Source: Lophius americanus (taxonomy: Eukaryota; Chordata; Actinopteri; Lophiiformes; Lophiidae). Taken from it: a stretch of DNA of 64,000 bases. The DNA is taken from contig JBBDHG010000019.1 of NCBI GenBank assembly GCA_037951165.1, forward strand, positions 5,170,001 to 5,234,000. The letters are read 5' to 3'. This document shows, one piece after another, positions 10,077 to 22,695 of this stretch. How positions within the stretch are numbered: the first letter of the stretch is position 1; every line of letters begins with the position of its first letter. Under the pieces are notes generated by a model, which did not search any database, had not been told where the DNA came from, and saw only the letters and a program-made list of their open reading frames with translations. The position numbers were made by a program, and so were the translations under genes.

Positions 10077-11594
10077 ACCAACACATGTGAGAAACCTGAG
10101 AAATGTTTTTAATATTTTTTAATAAAGAACATGAAGATAAAGAAATTAATATATATATAGAAATAACAACAAAATGATGTGCTAATCAAAGCATTTATTT
10201 TAATGCTCAGTGTTTGAAGCCCAAATAATGTGACTGACCTATTAATATTGATATTGACTGGTTCTTCTTTGCAAGACATAAAACGTCTGGCATTCACATT
10301 CTCTTGCCTGACACAAAAACTCTCAAACTAATAAAGAAAGTTATTGTCCGTGGATAATGCTGCACCTCCTTAGAGTGTGTTTTCCCTCCAGGCTTTTCCG
10401 TTCAGTGAGTAGCCCCTCCAGATATCTTTGTCTTCCTGCTGTAGTCCGTCTCTTCACACCCACTGCGTCTCCTCCAGCCACACTCATTATTTTTATCTCT
10501 TGTCCCTCGAAGAAATAAAGACAGGACCAAATAGAGCATCAAGATAAGAGGAAAAAAATAGCGCATTATGATACACGACACTCTAGAGACAGATTTATCC
10601 GGTAAACCTCTCCGGGTGTCTCAGATCTGGAGGAAGAAAGAATTACCGGTTAAACAGAGACGCCATACTGGAGGATCTGTGTCTTCTTTTCTGAATGTGA
10701 AATCCTGCAAGTGTGAATAAAAATCACTTCTATCTGACTAACATGTTGAGAATAATCATAAAGGGATTTGAACTTCAAGCAGAATCCTCCTAACATCTTC
10801 CATACCACAAGGTCAATTATTGATACTTTAGAGACGACATTTGGAATTACAGCCGGTTAATTGTTATAGGTCTATAGGAGGAAACAAACGGGCTTTCCAT
10901 TCAGTGATGTCAAATATGAATAACTTTTAGCCTCTAAATGCATCATTAGGTATTCATTTAGTGGTTCCAGACACTTGAGATTCCCCATTAAAAAAAAAAG
11001 ATTAATAACTAAAGAATATCTGGTTCACTTTCCTTATTAGCATGACTGATGATGTTAACAGAACAAGATGAATTAAGCTTGATTAACCTGGATATGTCGA
11101 ACTGAGGAAGTGACAGGTTTGCTCGCAATTGTATTTGCTCTTTCTTTATTTCTTTTGACCAATGACAGTGCTGGGTATTTCAGATAAGCTACTAAAGCAC
11201 ACTGCACTGATGGACTCAAATGCATTACCTCATTAGAATTGCATCCATCAAATACACTGAAGGTCATCAGCACATGCATCAAAGATATGGCCTAGGTCCA
11301 GACCTTTGAATCCACTCCAATAAGCTGGCATCACGACAAGAAAAAGTCTGCAAATCCAGATCATCCAATAATTATCAATTATTGGTCAATTATTATCCAT
11401 GCAGTGGCAGAGGGTCTAACACCATTGCAAATTTTAGGTTGGAAGTGTTAACAATTGATGGAGTAATAACAATACTAATGAGAAAACATTTTTTAACATT
11501 AAGGTTCTTCTTTTTCTTATCAATATTGCTTGACATTCTTAAAATCTCAAAACTAATATGCCTGAATTACATCTCATCAGTGTGAATATGCTTA
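10077..11594. other. No feature recognised
   Basis: No gene or repeat identified. Short frames at 10109-10297 and 11073-11282 lack motifs. Confidence 0.5.
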
Positions 11595-11842
11595 TTATTT
11601 ATCGTCCGTTCCTTTTTCGGGGCTTCAACAAGAGGGTCACCTGTTTCCATCCATAGGTACCGGTACCTTGCTGACTAATTGTACAAATTGCAGTTTTTGT
11701 CAACCCGGACCCGAACAAATCTCGTTTGGAAATGAGTTTAGTGCTCTGCATATGGATCTGGCATATGTTTTACATAGGATGCCCAAGACCAGCACTAGAA
11801 GTACACTGGGTTGTGACCCCTTTGTGGCTAGGAATGCCATCA
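11595..11842 (+). repeat. Worn teleost interspersed repeat
   Basis: Bases 11605-11657 (TTTTTCGGGGCTTCAACAAG and GTCACCTGTTTCCATCC), 11724-11790 (GAGTTTAGTGCTCTGCATAT, then TTTTACATAGGATGCCC) and 11790-11830 (GACCAGCACTAGAAGTACAC) are in the order seen in a common fish repeat with a 'GGATGCCCTTCCTGACGC' core. The core itself is deleted here. The class is not certain (SINE or LINE-associated). The frame 11668-11865 is a by-product. Confidence 0.5.
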
Positions 11843-12929
11843 CTCTGAATATGTACTGTATTTAATGCTATTCTGCAGATATTTTGGTTTTACTGTGGAA
11901 ATTGATTACATTTCAGGAAAAGTAATAGATGGAAACACAGTCTGACAAGAGTAGAGCTTGTAACTGAATGTTAGTTAACAGTAGTTTACCAATTCCTCTG
12001 CTCAACTAGTCATCTTAAACTTTAATATTTCAACCAATGTTTATAACCGATTCATTTTCACTGCATCCTGTAAAAGCATGCAAAATCTTGAATCGTAAAG
12101 AACAATCAAAAACAAGATGTATAAAGACTAACATTCGGCATCCTTCTGACAGCAAACATATGCATGCACACACACGTACACGACAAGCAACAGTGAGAGA
12201 TTTGATTTACTAACAGTGGGGAACCTCAGTATTTGGGGATGCACATAACTGCCATATTACAGCAGGGAGGGATTAAAAGCAGACACAGAACTCGTGGTTC
12301 ACAGCCCTCAGTCTCCCCCAGTACTTGTTTTTGATGTAAGTTATGGTTAGAATAATCAGGTTGCTTAAATATGTCATCGAGAATGGTGGCAGAATGGATA
12401 TGTAGCTTGGAAAAAAAAGGATATCTCTTCTCCAAAGGGACCCCAAACCTGTCCAAAGCAATGTCTGGAAATTGTATTTATAATATGCAATTTTCTCTAA
12501 CCTCTACCAGGTGTTCTTGTGCCATTAGTGGCAAAAAGTCTTAGATGACACTTTCCTTGTCACTTGTCATTTATCATAATTTGCTCTTATTGGTTGTAAT
12601 AATTTTTCAACCAAACAAAACACTCCACACCGTTGTTGATAATGGTTGGTGACAGAAAATTTTTATTGGAACGATAGATTGATTGGTAATGACAATTTTA
12701 TGCCATATACCAAATAGGGAGAGTACATGATGGATCCCGGTAAAGAAGAAACGACACGACAATTAGTAGTCTTGTTGTGACTTTTCTTTATCTTGCAGCT
12801 GGTCTTTAGTGCCCTCAATGCTGCTGATTCAGAGTTGTGTGCTTCTGGAGCCTTCCTTTTCAAATACGATTGAATGCTAGTCTTTGTACCTCAAGCAACG
12901 CTCTTGTAATGATTGCATTTAAAAGAAAG
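11843..12929. other. No feature recognised
   Basis: The overlapping short minus-strand frames 12226-12461 and 12663-12863 show no domain. Confidence 0.5.
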
Positions 12930-12981
12930 TTATTATATTATTATTATTATTTATTATTATTCGTATTATTATTAGTATTAA
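12930..12981. repeat. Imperfect (ATT)n tract
   Basis: Interrupted ATT units, e.g. TATTATTATTATTTATTATT. Confidence 0.85.
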
Positions 12982-15461
12982 ATACAATGACAGTGAAATA
13001 GGGAAAAGTGCATGTGACAAAACAATTGATGTTATATTGTTGTTAGGATCCACTCCTTCATGATAAATTGATAAAGATTTACATAATTTCATACTTTCTA
13101 AGTAAATTAACTGAATTTTTAGCAAGTGAACAAATCATAAGCCAACAATGCAAACTATGACTTTGCGAGTCTGACTTTAATGCTTAATGTTCTTGTCTTC
13201 TCCAGCCTCCAATCCAAATATCCTATAACACACAGATGCCCACAGAAAAGCCCTACACAAACCACCAAAACAATCTCATGTGCACAGCAGGTGCTCAACA
13301 GAGAGTGGGAAAGCTCTATTACTCTTCCACTTCTCACAATTTCTCAGGGGGTCTTAAAAAGTAATGTGTTTTCAAACGCAGGGCCCTGGCTTGTCTTAGG
13401 GTTGTGATATATGAGCAGGGAGACAAACAAAAGGGCAGCCACATGTACGGAGCACGAACCAAACGTAGTCTACCCTCTTGCTGGACATGAGTGTGTTATT
13501 GGCATGTTCTTCACAGGTTCCACAGGGGGATGAGAGAGTAGAGGCAAATCGATACAGAGACAGAGAGAGTTGTGAGTAAGAATGGTAAACATGTCAGTGA
13601 AGAGAGGAAGAGATTGAAACCTTTAATGGGTCTCTGTCTTTGGTATAGACCATCTACCTTAAGCCAAAGTTTCCAGCAAGAAGTTAGACATCACTTGTTA
13701 TACTCTTATGTCTATTAATCAATATCTTCGGAGTGGCATCCAGTGAATTCCTGGAACACCCTTAAGGTGAATCTAGTCGGTGTTCCAAGCAGGTCACAGC
13801 AAAATAGGAATAGTCACACAAATTGAATCCAAATGTAACTGAAATATGTGTTTACATACACACCATCAGTCAGGTTTTTGGAGTATCCTGTCTTTGCGTT
13901 TGTGCATATAAACATCATAATCAAATGTCAGTAAACAGGAAAAGACCTTATACAGAATTTTGAGGATTCTGATATTCCTGATATTGATATAAACCCTGAT
14001 ATTCTAGCTGGAGTGTAACCGAGGAAAGGGGGATCCTGCTACATGTATACGTCTAATCCTAGTTTCCGACTTTCTTTCATTATCTATGTTGACATTAAAT
14101 TACAAATAAATGTAGACTTTTTTTTAAACCTTCAAATTAACATTATTTCACAAATACACAACACATTTATAACATCAGTCATGTTCTTGCGGTATGGTGA
14201 TAGGTAGAGGTTTTTTAATGTACATTTACATGTCCATACAAGTCAATTATGCAACTTAGACTAAGTAAGACTAATTACTTGCTCGTGACATTATAGTATC
14301 TTTCCATTTCCATTTACACAATAAAGTGTAATTTCATGGTTATATTGTGTTTTCCCCACAATCTGACCTTATTTTTGTTTTTTTTGATTTGGGATAATTC
14401 AACGTTTCTACTACAATGACTAATTGTTTCATTATGTTTTATTTTCTCTTCTTTCACTATTGTCATTTGCAGATTACTCACAGTAAATCCTACTGACATT
14501 TTCTTTCTTTTATTGTATTGACCTGCAGCATATTATATCAAGACAGCAGGTAAAACTGTATACAAATATATATAACAAGGTCTTTGTACATGAATTATAC
14601 ACATACTTCAATACTTTCATATTTTTCCTCCTGGTTCCAGCAGGGAACTCTAATTTTATTTCTTGCAGTCAGACAGCCTTCTTAATGCAGTGACTAAGCA
14701 AACAACGAGCTATATCAATATCCTTTCATTTGTATTTTCTTATCCATTTACCATTTAGCCTCTGTCATAAATCACCACTGGGTTTCTTTCCCATTCTCCT
14801 ACATAAAAACCAGTCAGACATGTTTGCTTTTGATTGCCGTATGCGGTGTGTTTGTCAGACCATGATTGCCTGCATTCATTTGTGCGATTCCCTCTAAGCG
14901 CCATCGATTTGATGCCTGTTTTGCTGATATTTACATCCAGGCGCTTGCTGTGTATCACAATGATGAGCTGCAGTCACTGTCAGCGAGTGTCATGCTAATG
15001 CATTAAGGCTAAAAGGAGTAAATTGGCTTCAGCGTTTAAGGTGGTGAAGTGTAACTATAAAGAGAGCAGTGAAAAGCAATTAGAAATCCAATTACACCTA
15101 TAATCACCGAGAATCATTCCGTTTAATCTTGTCCTAGCATGGTCGAAACAAAAAAAGATCTGTCCCATATGTCAGTTATACCACTGGAATGCCATTGTTT
15201 TTAACCTGTTGTCTTTTCGTGGTAGCTGCCTTGCTTTTTTTTTAATTATTCCAAATAATTTAAAAAATAAATTGTATATTTAAGTATGAGCTAGCAACAA
15301 AGCAGCCCCCAAAAGACACCCACATATCTAAAAGCATCTCAGCTTACATATTTTGCTTTATACCATCCATAATGTGGAAACAACAGAATGAGACATAACT
15401 ATAACAAATGCAAAGATGCATAGAGTCAGGATGAATTTCTTGACTCAATGCAAACACATAG
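12982..15461. other. No feature recognised
   Basis: No gene seen. Bases 13850-13990 (GTTTACATACACACC, then CAGTAAACAGGAAAAGACC) weakly resemble a fish MITE with GTAAACA-type blocks, but not enough to call. Confidence 0.45.
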
Positions 15462-15560
15462 GCGCACACACATGTGTGTGTGCTTGTGTGCACGCCCACA
15501 TATACGTGTGTGTTTGTGTGACCCTGTGTTTCTCTGGTGTGCACCTGTGTGTGTCTGAGT
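15462..15560. repeat. Imperfect CA/GT-rich tract
   Basis: Interrupted CACACA and GTGTGT units on both strands, with an internal switch near 15471. The Cys/His/Thr-rich minus-strand frame 15344-15568 is its translation. Confidence 0.75.
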
Positions 15561-17479
15561 GTGTGCAATAGCAGAAAGTGCTATATACAGTAAGGTAAGC
15601 TCTAATTAGCTCTCCCTGGTGCTCTACATGTGATAAACATCTCTTTCTCTCTGAGACACGGGCTGAAGTGCTTAGTCGTGCATTGCGTTAAACATTCAAC
15701 TTTAAAGCTTGACTGTTTTGACTGACCCTCTAACATAAGCAACTTTGTTCCTCATCTTATTTCATCAAACATGCTTAAATCAGTATGAGGGTAAAAAAAA
15801 CAAAAAACTGCAATGAGTTTTCCTGTGATTGCTATGTTATCATCGCACTTTTCCATTAAGCCTTCAGGAAGCTCATGTTTCTCCACGGAATGAATATTTG
15901 TTTTTCAGCAATATCAGGCTAAATGGAAAGAAACATTTATTTGAATTCAATTACACTGATTGGAGAACAGCAACGAGCTCTGCATGGCCAGATCTTTTGG
16001 GTGTGATGAGAAGAAACCTTCCTTTGGAAAGTCTGATGATGTACAAGTCTTGTCGGACTGATGATTTTACTGTCCCACTAATCTGTTACCCCGTCCCTCC
16101 CTCCTCGCCACTCAATCAGTCTCCAGCTAACATATTGCTAGGATAATGAAATTAATGTTTTATGGGCCATTACTTGGCTATGATATAATGGCTGAGACTG
16201 AGGATACCAGACTAAAAGAGGACTAAGAATTCTGGGCAGATGTAGCAGATGACAAACAGTAAACCCAATGTTTAACGATATTATTTTTCTGGTTTGGCAT
16301 GAGCAAAGATTTGCAAAGACAACAAAAAATATGGAGGTCATGGGAATTTAATTGTACAGGATGCATATGTTTTTTTCTAATGTTGTTGTTCCCAAACATA
16401 TTATTAAAACTTTATAAGGGAAGGCAGAGTATCTACTTTTTTTAAACCAATTTTTCTTTTTAACCCTACCCAAACACCAAAATATGATAACAAAATAATA
16501 TAAAATTTCAAAAACCTTTCTCAGCTTTGGAGTTTGAGCCCTGATCTCGTAACACACGCAAGCCAGTGTATTCTTGGTACCAGTCCCACGCCTGGATAAT
16601 GGGGAGGGTTGTGTAACAAGGGGCATCAAGCATAAAAGCTGTGCTGCTTTAACAATTCAAATGAGTCACTGTTGATTGACCTCAAAAGGCATTGGATCAG
16701 GAGCCACCAAAAGAGCTAGAATTGCCAAAGATATCAAACTTTAAAAGACAGCAGAAAAGCGGAAAACTTATGTCATATCGTCACCCTTGATGCTAGGGTG
16801 TAAGAAAATTATAGGGTGCAGGGTGTCTTGGCTGCAATCATGTTGGACAGCTACTGAGTATAGTTGCAGTGGAATTGTTTTACACCATTCGGTTGTAATC
16901 TCAGTAGCAGCAACCTCAACAGAAATAGATGAGAATAAAATAAATAATTGTTAATGGTAAAACGGATTCTCTGGTTTTACCCCTGTGACAAAATCTGCAC
17001 TGTTCTGAGTTCAAACCCAAACATGTTGGGAATTATGTGTAATTTAGCATGTTTATCAAGTTATTGCTAACCTTATCACTCAAGCAAGCTCAATCTATTC
17101 TGGTTTGTATAGCATAGACGTGAATCATAAAACATTTTTGAAAAAGTTCTCAGTATACATTCTGTATTGTTGTAACTACATTTGGGATTGGTGTTTCTAA
17201 TGAAGGAATTTGTCACGGAAAGTTCCATGAACTAGTATTCCCTGAAGAAGGCTAAAGGTTTGCATCTCATACGCACTTTCTACGAAGTTCTCTTCTTTTT
17301 TTACATTTTTAGACAAATTTGAATATTAAATGTTGAGTGTGTGTGGTATAGTATTTCCACATCCGCACAAATTGAGTTTTTCAAGTGGTTGAATCCTTGT
17401 GCACATTTATTCTAGTTCATAGCATGGTTTGAAAGTTCAAAATCAGAAATTATTGAAAGTTAAAAACTTAACAGATATG
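15561..17479. other. No feature recognised
   Basis: The 105-codon frame 15829-16146 has no recognisable domain, promoter or splice context, and I treat it as chance. Other frames here are shorter. Confidence 0.45.
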
Positions 17480-17503
17480 TTATTATTATTATTATTATTA
17501 TTA
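17480..17503. repeat. (TTA)n microsatellite
   Basis: Eight units. Confidence 0.9.
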
Positions 17504-18061
17504 CACACGCAATTATACATGAAGCTTGTTGATTAATATTTTCATATTTAATTTTAATTCTACATTGGTTTCAACACCGTTACCAATTTTTGCAATTAAT
17601 AAGCAAATAAACTGGCTCTTGAGTCGTTACATTTCTTTTTTTTTTCAGCAGGTAGTGGAATCTCGCAAATCAAACACAAACAACATGACACTGTCACAGT
17701 GTTCAGTTCGCAATTGGAAGAAACAATGGCACAAGTTTTTATTCCCACACTCACTTTATTCAATTTTATCCCATCTTCTCCTACGCGTTTGGATTCAAAG
17801 ACATTGCGACAGGCATTGGGGACACAGCTTGAAGTCTCCCTGGGAGAGGATAAGCAAGATGGATTGATTCTATGACTGCATGATTCAGTGGCTGACTGGC
17901 AGCAATAACATCTATCTGACTGTCACAGACATCTAACTCGTTTCATTTTTTTGGTTCCTTGACTGCATGGTTCACTGGCAGATTGGTTGACTAAAGGATG
18001 GACAAAAACTGATAATTTTCTGTATCCAATAATATCCTATAATATAATATAATATCCAATA
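17504..18061. other. No gene recognised
   Basis: The 113-codon frame 17526-17867 has no domain. Within it a T-run followed by TTTTTTCAGCAG (about 17640-17651) looks like a splice acceptor, but no donor or coding signal supports an exon. AATATCC-type short repeats fill 18028-18061. Confidence 0.45.
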
Positions 18062-18117
18062 ATATCCAATAATTGTACTCAAGCAGGTTCAACTGCATGA
18101 GTACAATTATTGGATAT
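18062..18117. repeat. Perfect 20-bp hairpin
   Basis: Arms 18062-18081 (ATATCCAATAATTGTACTCA) and 18098-18117 are exact complements. The 16-base spacer can add four more pairs (GCAG with CTGC) after an A-A mismatch, leaving a 6-base loop. No poly-T or known RNA family signature follows. See the findings. Confidence 0.9.
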
Positions 18118-18579
18118 CCTCCATTCTAGTTACTCCCATCTTTAAGAGAGCATCTCACAAAATCTTCTTCAAATACTGGCAAATGAGGTGGGAGTGCAGA
18201 CAAAGGATCTAAATGGACAATCAGTGTGGGAGTCGGGGAAAAAAATTATGAAATGGGATAAACAAGTCCGTTTGTGTCTTCAGACATACACCCCGAGAAT
18301 TGTGCACCATTACACTCTGTATTAGTAAAGCTGCAGGAAATCCTATTCTCCAGTAGTTAATGAACCTTACTTAAGTTTTTTTTTATAATCACACAAGTCT
18401 TTTTAAAATCTCACTTTTGACAAGCTGATTAGTGAAGGATTCAACTTTTATTATATCCCAGAAAAGTCAGGTGCCGCGTGCGTCAGTTTCAACTTTCACC
18501 GAAAAGCCTTGGTGTTAACGCGATAACTCAAAAGCTAAGTAATTAATCATTTTTAAATTCTTCACTCACACGTCTTAGT
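18118..18579. other. No feature recognised
   Basis: Nothing classifiable. Confidence 0.5.
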
Positions 18580-18800
18580 ACCTGATTGATTTTGGGAAAG
18601 ATGTATTGTATATTTTCATATCTAGGAGGAGCTTTATCCCTAAAAGATTTTGTGCCACATTTTATCAACCATCTATCCAATTTAGTGCAAATTTGGTGCA
18701 ATCGACTTGAGGATACTGGTCTTGTTTATATTTCACGCTATATTTTACTCACTAAATTAATTTTTTTTTAAGAAAAAGCAGATTTTTGAACATTGCTTCT
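18580..18800 (+). repeat. Family A interspersed repeat, partial
   Basis: Begins TTGATTTTGGGAAAG (about 18584) and has AGGAGGAGCTTTAT near 18624. One recurring module follows, AACCATCTATCCAATTTAGT then GCAAATTTGGTGCAA (about 18667-18701), and then TATTTTACTCACTAAAT. The 3' TAGGCCTAGTT end is absent. The frame 18586-18771 is a by-product. Confidence 0.55.
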
Positions 18801-19258
18801 CTTTTTATTTAACGATTTCTCCATAAATTTCACATGGTCATTATTGTGCATTGTTAAAAATGTAATACTGAAAGGAGTGCACAGACTACTAAAAACATAG
18901 CATATATGGCAAAAACAGCATTTGCCATGGGAAGAGTCTCACGGACCACCTCCAGATGTTCCCGCTACTATCTCTACAGTGACTCGTCAATGTGGGAGAT
19001 AAGTACCACAATTGCTGTGTCCTCTGCAAACTTTATGACGTGGCTGCAAGGGTAGTTTGCTGAGCAGTACTAGGTCAGCAGGGTGTAAGCAGGGGGCTCA
19101 GGACGCAACCCTGGTGGCAGCCTGTGTCAAGGATGACAAGGGAAGATGAGATGTTGTGGTTCTGACTAAAAGTTCTAAAAGTCATGAATCCAGTTGCAAA
19201 TGGATGGACTCATTCAGAGTATTGTCAGTTGTTCACCAGGATTTTTGGGATGATGGTT

Positions 19259-19519
19259 TTAAAGGCCGAAGAGGGGAGTGATTAGCAGGTGGTCGTTGAG
19301 ACAGGACACATTCAGACCCTTCGGGACAGGAATGATGTTGGCATTCTTGAAGCATGTTTGTACTGTTTCATGGGAGAGTGAGTTGTTAAAGATGTCTTTT
19401 AGCACCACCGAGAGCTGATGTGCGCAGTCCCTGAGAACCCGGCCTGGGATGTTATCCGGCCCCTCATGCTTGCAGGGGTTGATGGTCAGTAGGGGCCTAC
19501 TCAAATCTGCTGTGCTCAC
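19259..19519 (-). pseudogene. LINE reverse-transcriptase fragment
   Basis: An 86-codon open frame from the fingers/palm region of the LINE reverse transcriptase. Residues 12-24 (INPCKHEGPDNIP) correspond to the conserved N-P-x-K-A-x-G-P-D-x-I block. GRVLRDCAHQL follows at 27-37, then IFNNSLSHETVQTCFK and IIPVPKG. The change of the usual K-A to K-H and the loss of the NDYRPV block (here NDHLLI) show decay. The frame is separated by about a dozen bases from the endonuclease frame upstream, where the linker of about 200 residues should be, so the element is internally deleted. The first Met is not a natural start. Confidence 0.85.
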
Positions 19520-19532
19520 ACTGAAGGGAAGC

Positions 19533-20012
19533 TTACCTGGTGGAAGGGTGAACTATACTGTCATTCAGCCAGGGTTTCTGGTTTTGTTGGATGGTGATTT
19601 GTTCCGGTGGTGGAACGTCGTAAAAACATTTACTGATGTAGCCACTGACGGATAAGGCATATTCCTTCAAGTCGATAGCTCCAGCCTGTGTTGCAACTCC
19701 TCTGAAAATCTGACAATCAGTGCATTCAAAACAGTCCTGGAGCATGGAAGCAGCATCACTGGGCCACACTCTGATGGTCTTCTGTGTTGACTTGTCAGAC
19801 TTCATTACAAGACGGTGGGCAGGCACCAACATGATGGAGATGTGGTCAGAGAAACCAGGATGAAGGCGGCAGACAGTTGTAGACCTATATCTCCCATCTG
19901 TTGGTGTACACATGGTCGGGTGTATAATCGCCCAGGTTGTTCCTGTGATGTGCTGGTGTAGCCTGGGTAGTATGTCCTTCCGGTTGATCTGGTTCAAATC
20001 ACCCCAGATCAC
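19533..20012 (-). pseudogene. LINE endonuclease C-terminal fragment and linker
   Basis: A 159-codon frame covering the end of the LINE endonuclease, which nicks target DNA, and the start of the linker. Residues 4-8 (GDLNQ) are the conserved GDFN-type metal and substrate motif, and residues 55-57 (SDH) are the catalytic SDH triad motif. RVWPSD, LQDCFECTDCQIF and QNQKPWLND after it fit the linker of L2/jockey-like fish LINEs. Upstream, the frame continues beyond the apparent Met to the stop at 20037-20039, which interrupts the ancestral frame. Both retained catalytic motifs are intact, but the protein is broken on both sides. Confidence 0.85.
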
Positions 20013-20645
20013 ATAGAAAGCCTCAGGGTGCTTGTTTTAGTGTGAGCAGATGCTATCATGTAGCTCACTGAGCGCCTCGTTAGCATTTGCTCTCGGGGGG
20101 GTGTAAAGAGCCACAATAAACATCGCCGTAAACTCTAATGGCAAATAGGGTGGCCGGCATCTTACGGTTAAATGTTGTACTGCTGCAGAGCAGTAGAACA
20201 CAACATAAAATTGCTGCAGAGCTGCTAATCAGGAAACTGCTACTGCACCAACCTTTATTGATGTATACACAGAGGCCCCCTCCTTTAGATTTCCTTGACA
20301 GCTGGTTGCGGCCATTGACCAGCTGAAGATGGTCAAGCTGAACAGCGGAGTCTGGCTTGTTGCTATTTAGCCCCTTTTTAAACAGGAGAAATACACAAAA
20401 GGTCCCAATGCCCCTGTGGCTGCTCAGTCGCAGGCGTAGTGATGGAAGTGATGGAATCCCATGTCTTTAGCTTAGATAACAGGGCAGCATGCTTGCTTCA
20501 CTTCTGCCTGCTTGCACAATGCTTCCTCATGCCTCCAAGCTGTGCCAGTCCGCTTTCTTCAGAAGCTTCACATAGCTGCACTGAGTTCCGGTGCAAGTCC
20601 AAACCTTTGGTGTTTTCCGATGTTAAAAAGTTCGGATGAAACATT

Positions 20646-21989
20646 AATTCTACACACCCACCTCTCACATGCTGATCTGGATAGGGAGATGGTTGAGAAC
20701 TATGAGTGCGCTTATCAACGGGAGCTAAAGTAGCAGATGCACTACTCCGCGCCTCCATGACAGTCAGTCTAAACAATATTATAATAACAATAGCTACACT
20801 GGACATTGATAAATTCTAAAAGATTTATTTAGATTATTTAAGGAAAAAGTGAAAATAAAATAAGTGTATATGTGTATATTTAAATAAAGCATGTATGTGT
20901 GATGTATGATTAGCGACATACCATTAAGACTATTATATAATTGAAGGGATCTGCTCTATCTTGCCCATGTGGGCAAGAAAAAATTATATTCCCCCGCCTT
21001 GGAGGTGCAATTAACAGGAGATATTTAAAAAACGTGTTTAGGGGTTTTGTAACCTATTTACATTGATTAAATTACGCACAAAAAAATGCCAATGCAACAT
21101 GACTTATTCAAAATAAAAACAGTGGCTTAATTCCATGAGACTTCATGTTGACTTTCATTTTTTAATTCCATTTCTTGTTAAAAAGTAGTCAACTGTGCGC
21201 TCGGATCCTTTACCATTATCTTGCATTGGTTTTGTTTTAGTAATCTTCGTGTGACACCTTTTAAGATGATTTTTACGAAGTGAAATGTATTGATTATTAA
21301 ACACAAAATAGATCTAGGAAGATGATGACAAAAGTGCTTTGCATCTTAATGTGTAAGATATCTGGATTTGTTTCAAGGCACTCTATCAAATACAGTTTTT
21401 GTCCTTGCAAAGGAAAATAAACTGGCCACCTTTATGCAGATGTCTCTGATAACTTTCTGAGATGTAACTTGAACTCTGTCTCTTCTGTTTATTTGGCTGG
21501 CCATGCGCCTCGGATCTTCATGAATTATCGCTGCTGGGGGAGTAAAGCATAGCTTTTATCTCCGATGTTGCTTCCGGAGCTGCTTTGCTAAAAAACATCC
21601 CTGGACATGCTTTCATTCATCAGCGCTCTGGAGTGTAGCCCAGCAAGGTGCTGCTCAGATGTGGAATGTGTTTTTTTCAGATGAGACAGAGCTGATCAGG
21701 GTGTCCAGGGAAGATTAATCTATCAGAGCTCTGCCCATAATTTGGCTCTTCTCCACGCATAGATGATGGGCTGTGTTGAAATTAGTCTTGTGAATCTATA
21801 CTTTATTGATTATTGAATGACTTGAACAAACAAGACTTTTGTAGGATTTACGATGTGGTCCCTACAATTTGAAAATAAATGAAAACACTAGACTGTAAAC
21901 GGAAAAAAATAGAGACTTCCAGTCGAAATGAACCGGCAGCAAGTAATGCGTAAATTACTGTGAAATAAATAGATATACAGAAATACATA
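20646..21989. other. No feature recognised
   Basis: The frames 20498-20806 and 20512-20733 begin in the LINE 5' region and carry no motif of their own. 20830-21480 is AT-rich, and 21480-21740 is more balanced. I see no exon. Confidence 0.45.
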
Positions 21990-22330
21990 TTAATATGTTG
22001 TGACTGTATTTGTTAAATAGTTACTGTTATTTACCACAGTACAATATTATTCACTGAAATATTTCAGAATTGTGACTTTATTTCTGTTATTTATTACAGT
22101 TCACAAATATTTATTGTGATTTTTCCCAGTTATGACTTTAGTACTGTATTATTCTACAGTACAGAAATGTGATACCACACTTGTGACTGTTTTTTTTACA
22201 ACAATACGAAAAAAATACCTTGATATATCAGTTGTGACTTAATTCCTGTTATTTACTTTAATAAAAAAATTTTTGCAGTAATTTGCCCCAATTATACATT
22301 AATTACTTTAATATACTGAAGCACAGGAAT
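21990..22330 (+). repeat. Degenerate short tandem repeat with hairpin units
   Basis: About five units that start with a TTGTGACT-like motif at 21998, 22070, 22130, 22182 and 22232, so the period shrinks from 72 to about 50 bases. The first three contain an internal inverted repeat (TACTGT...ACAGTA or CTGTT...ACAG) around an A/T-rich loop. It does not look like a known microsatellite. Confidence 0.65.

Positions 22331-22695
<365 letters not shown>

Larger units (their letters stand above)
18935..20645 (-). mobile_element. L2/jockey-like LINE relic
   Basis: The largest identifiable element of the window. It is a non-LTR retrotransposon that copies through RNA using an apurinic-like endonuclease and a reverse transcriptase. 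Read on the minus strand, it runs from a basic 5' region (about 20500-20640) through endonuclease motifs GGGLCVYIN (20257-20283), LYTPPRANANEAL (near 20100) and GDLNQ (19989-20003) to SDHISIML. The pre-polymerase linker is largely missing, and the reverse-transcriptase block GRVLRDCAHQLS follows, then QGCVLSP (19093-19113) and the active-site box (19019-19030). That box reads FAED instead of FADD. An in-frame stop lies at 20037-20039, and at least two frameshifts are visible. The 3' end is truncated near 18935. It is inactive. Confidence 0.85.

Noticed and set aside
13850..13990. Possible MITE with GTAAACA blocks
   Set aside because: Only scattered short similarity; no inverted ends could be paired.
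15829..16146. 105-codon frame
   Set aside because: No domain, and no conserved codon pattern that I could judge from a single sequence.
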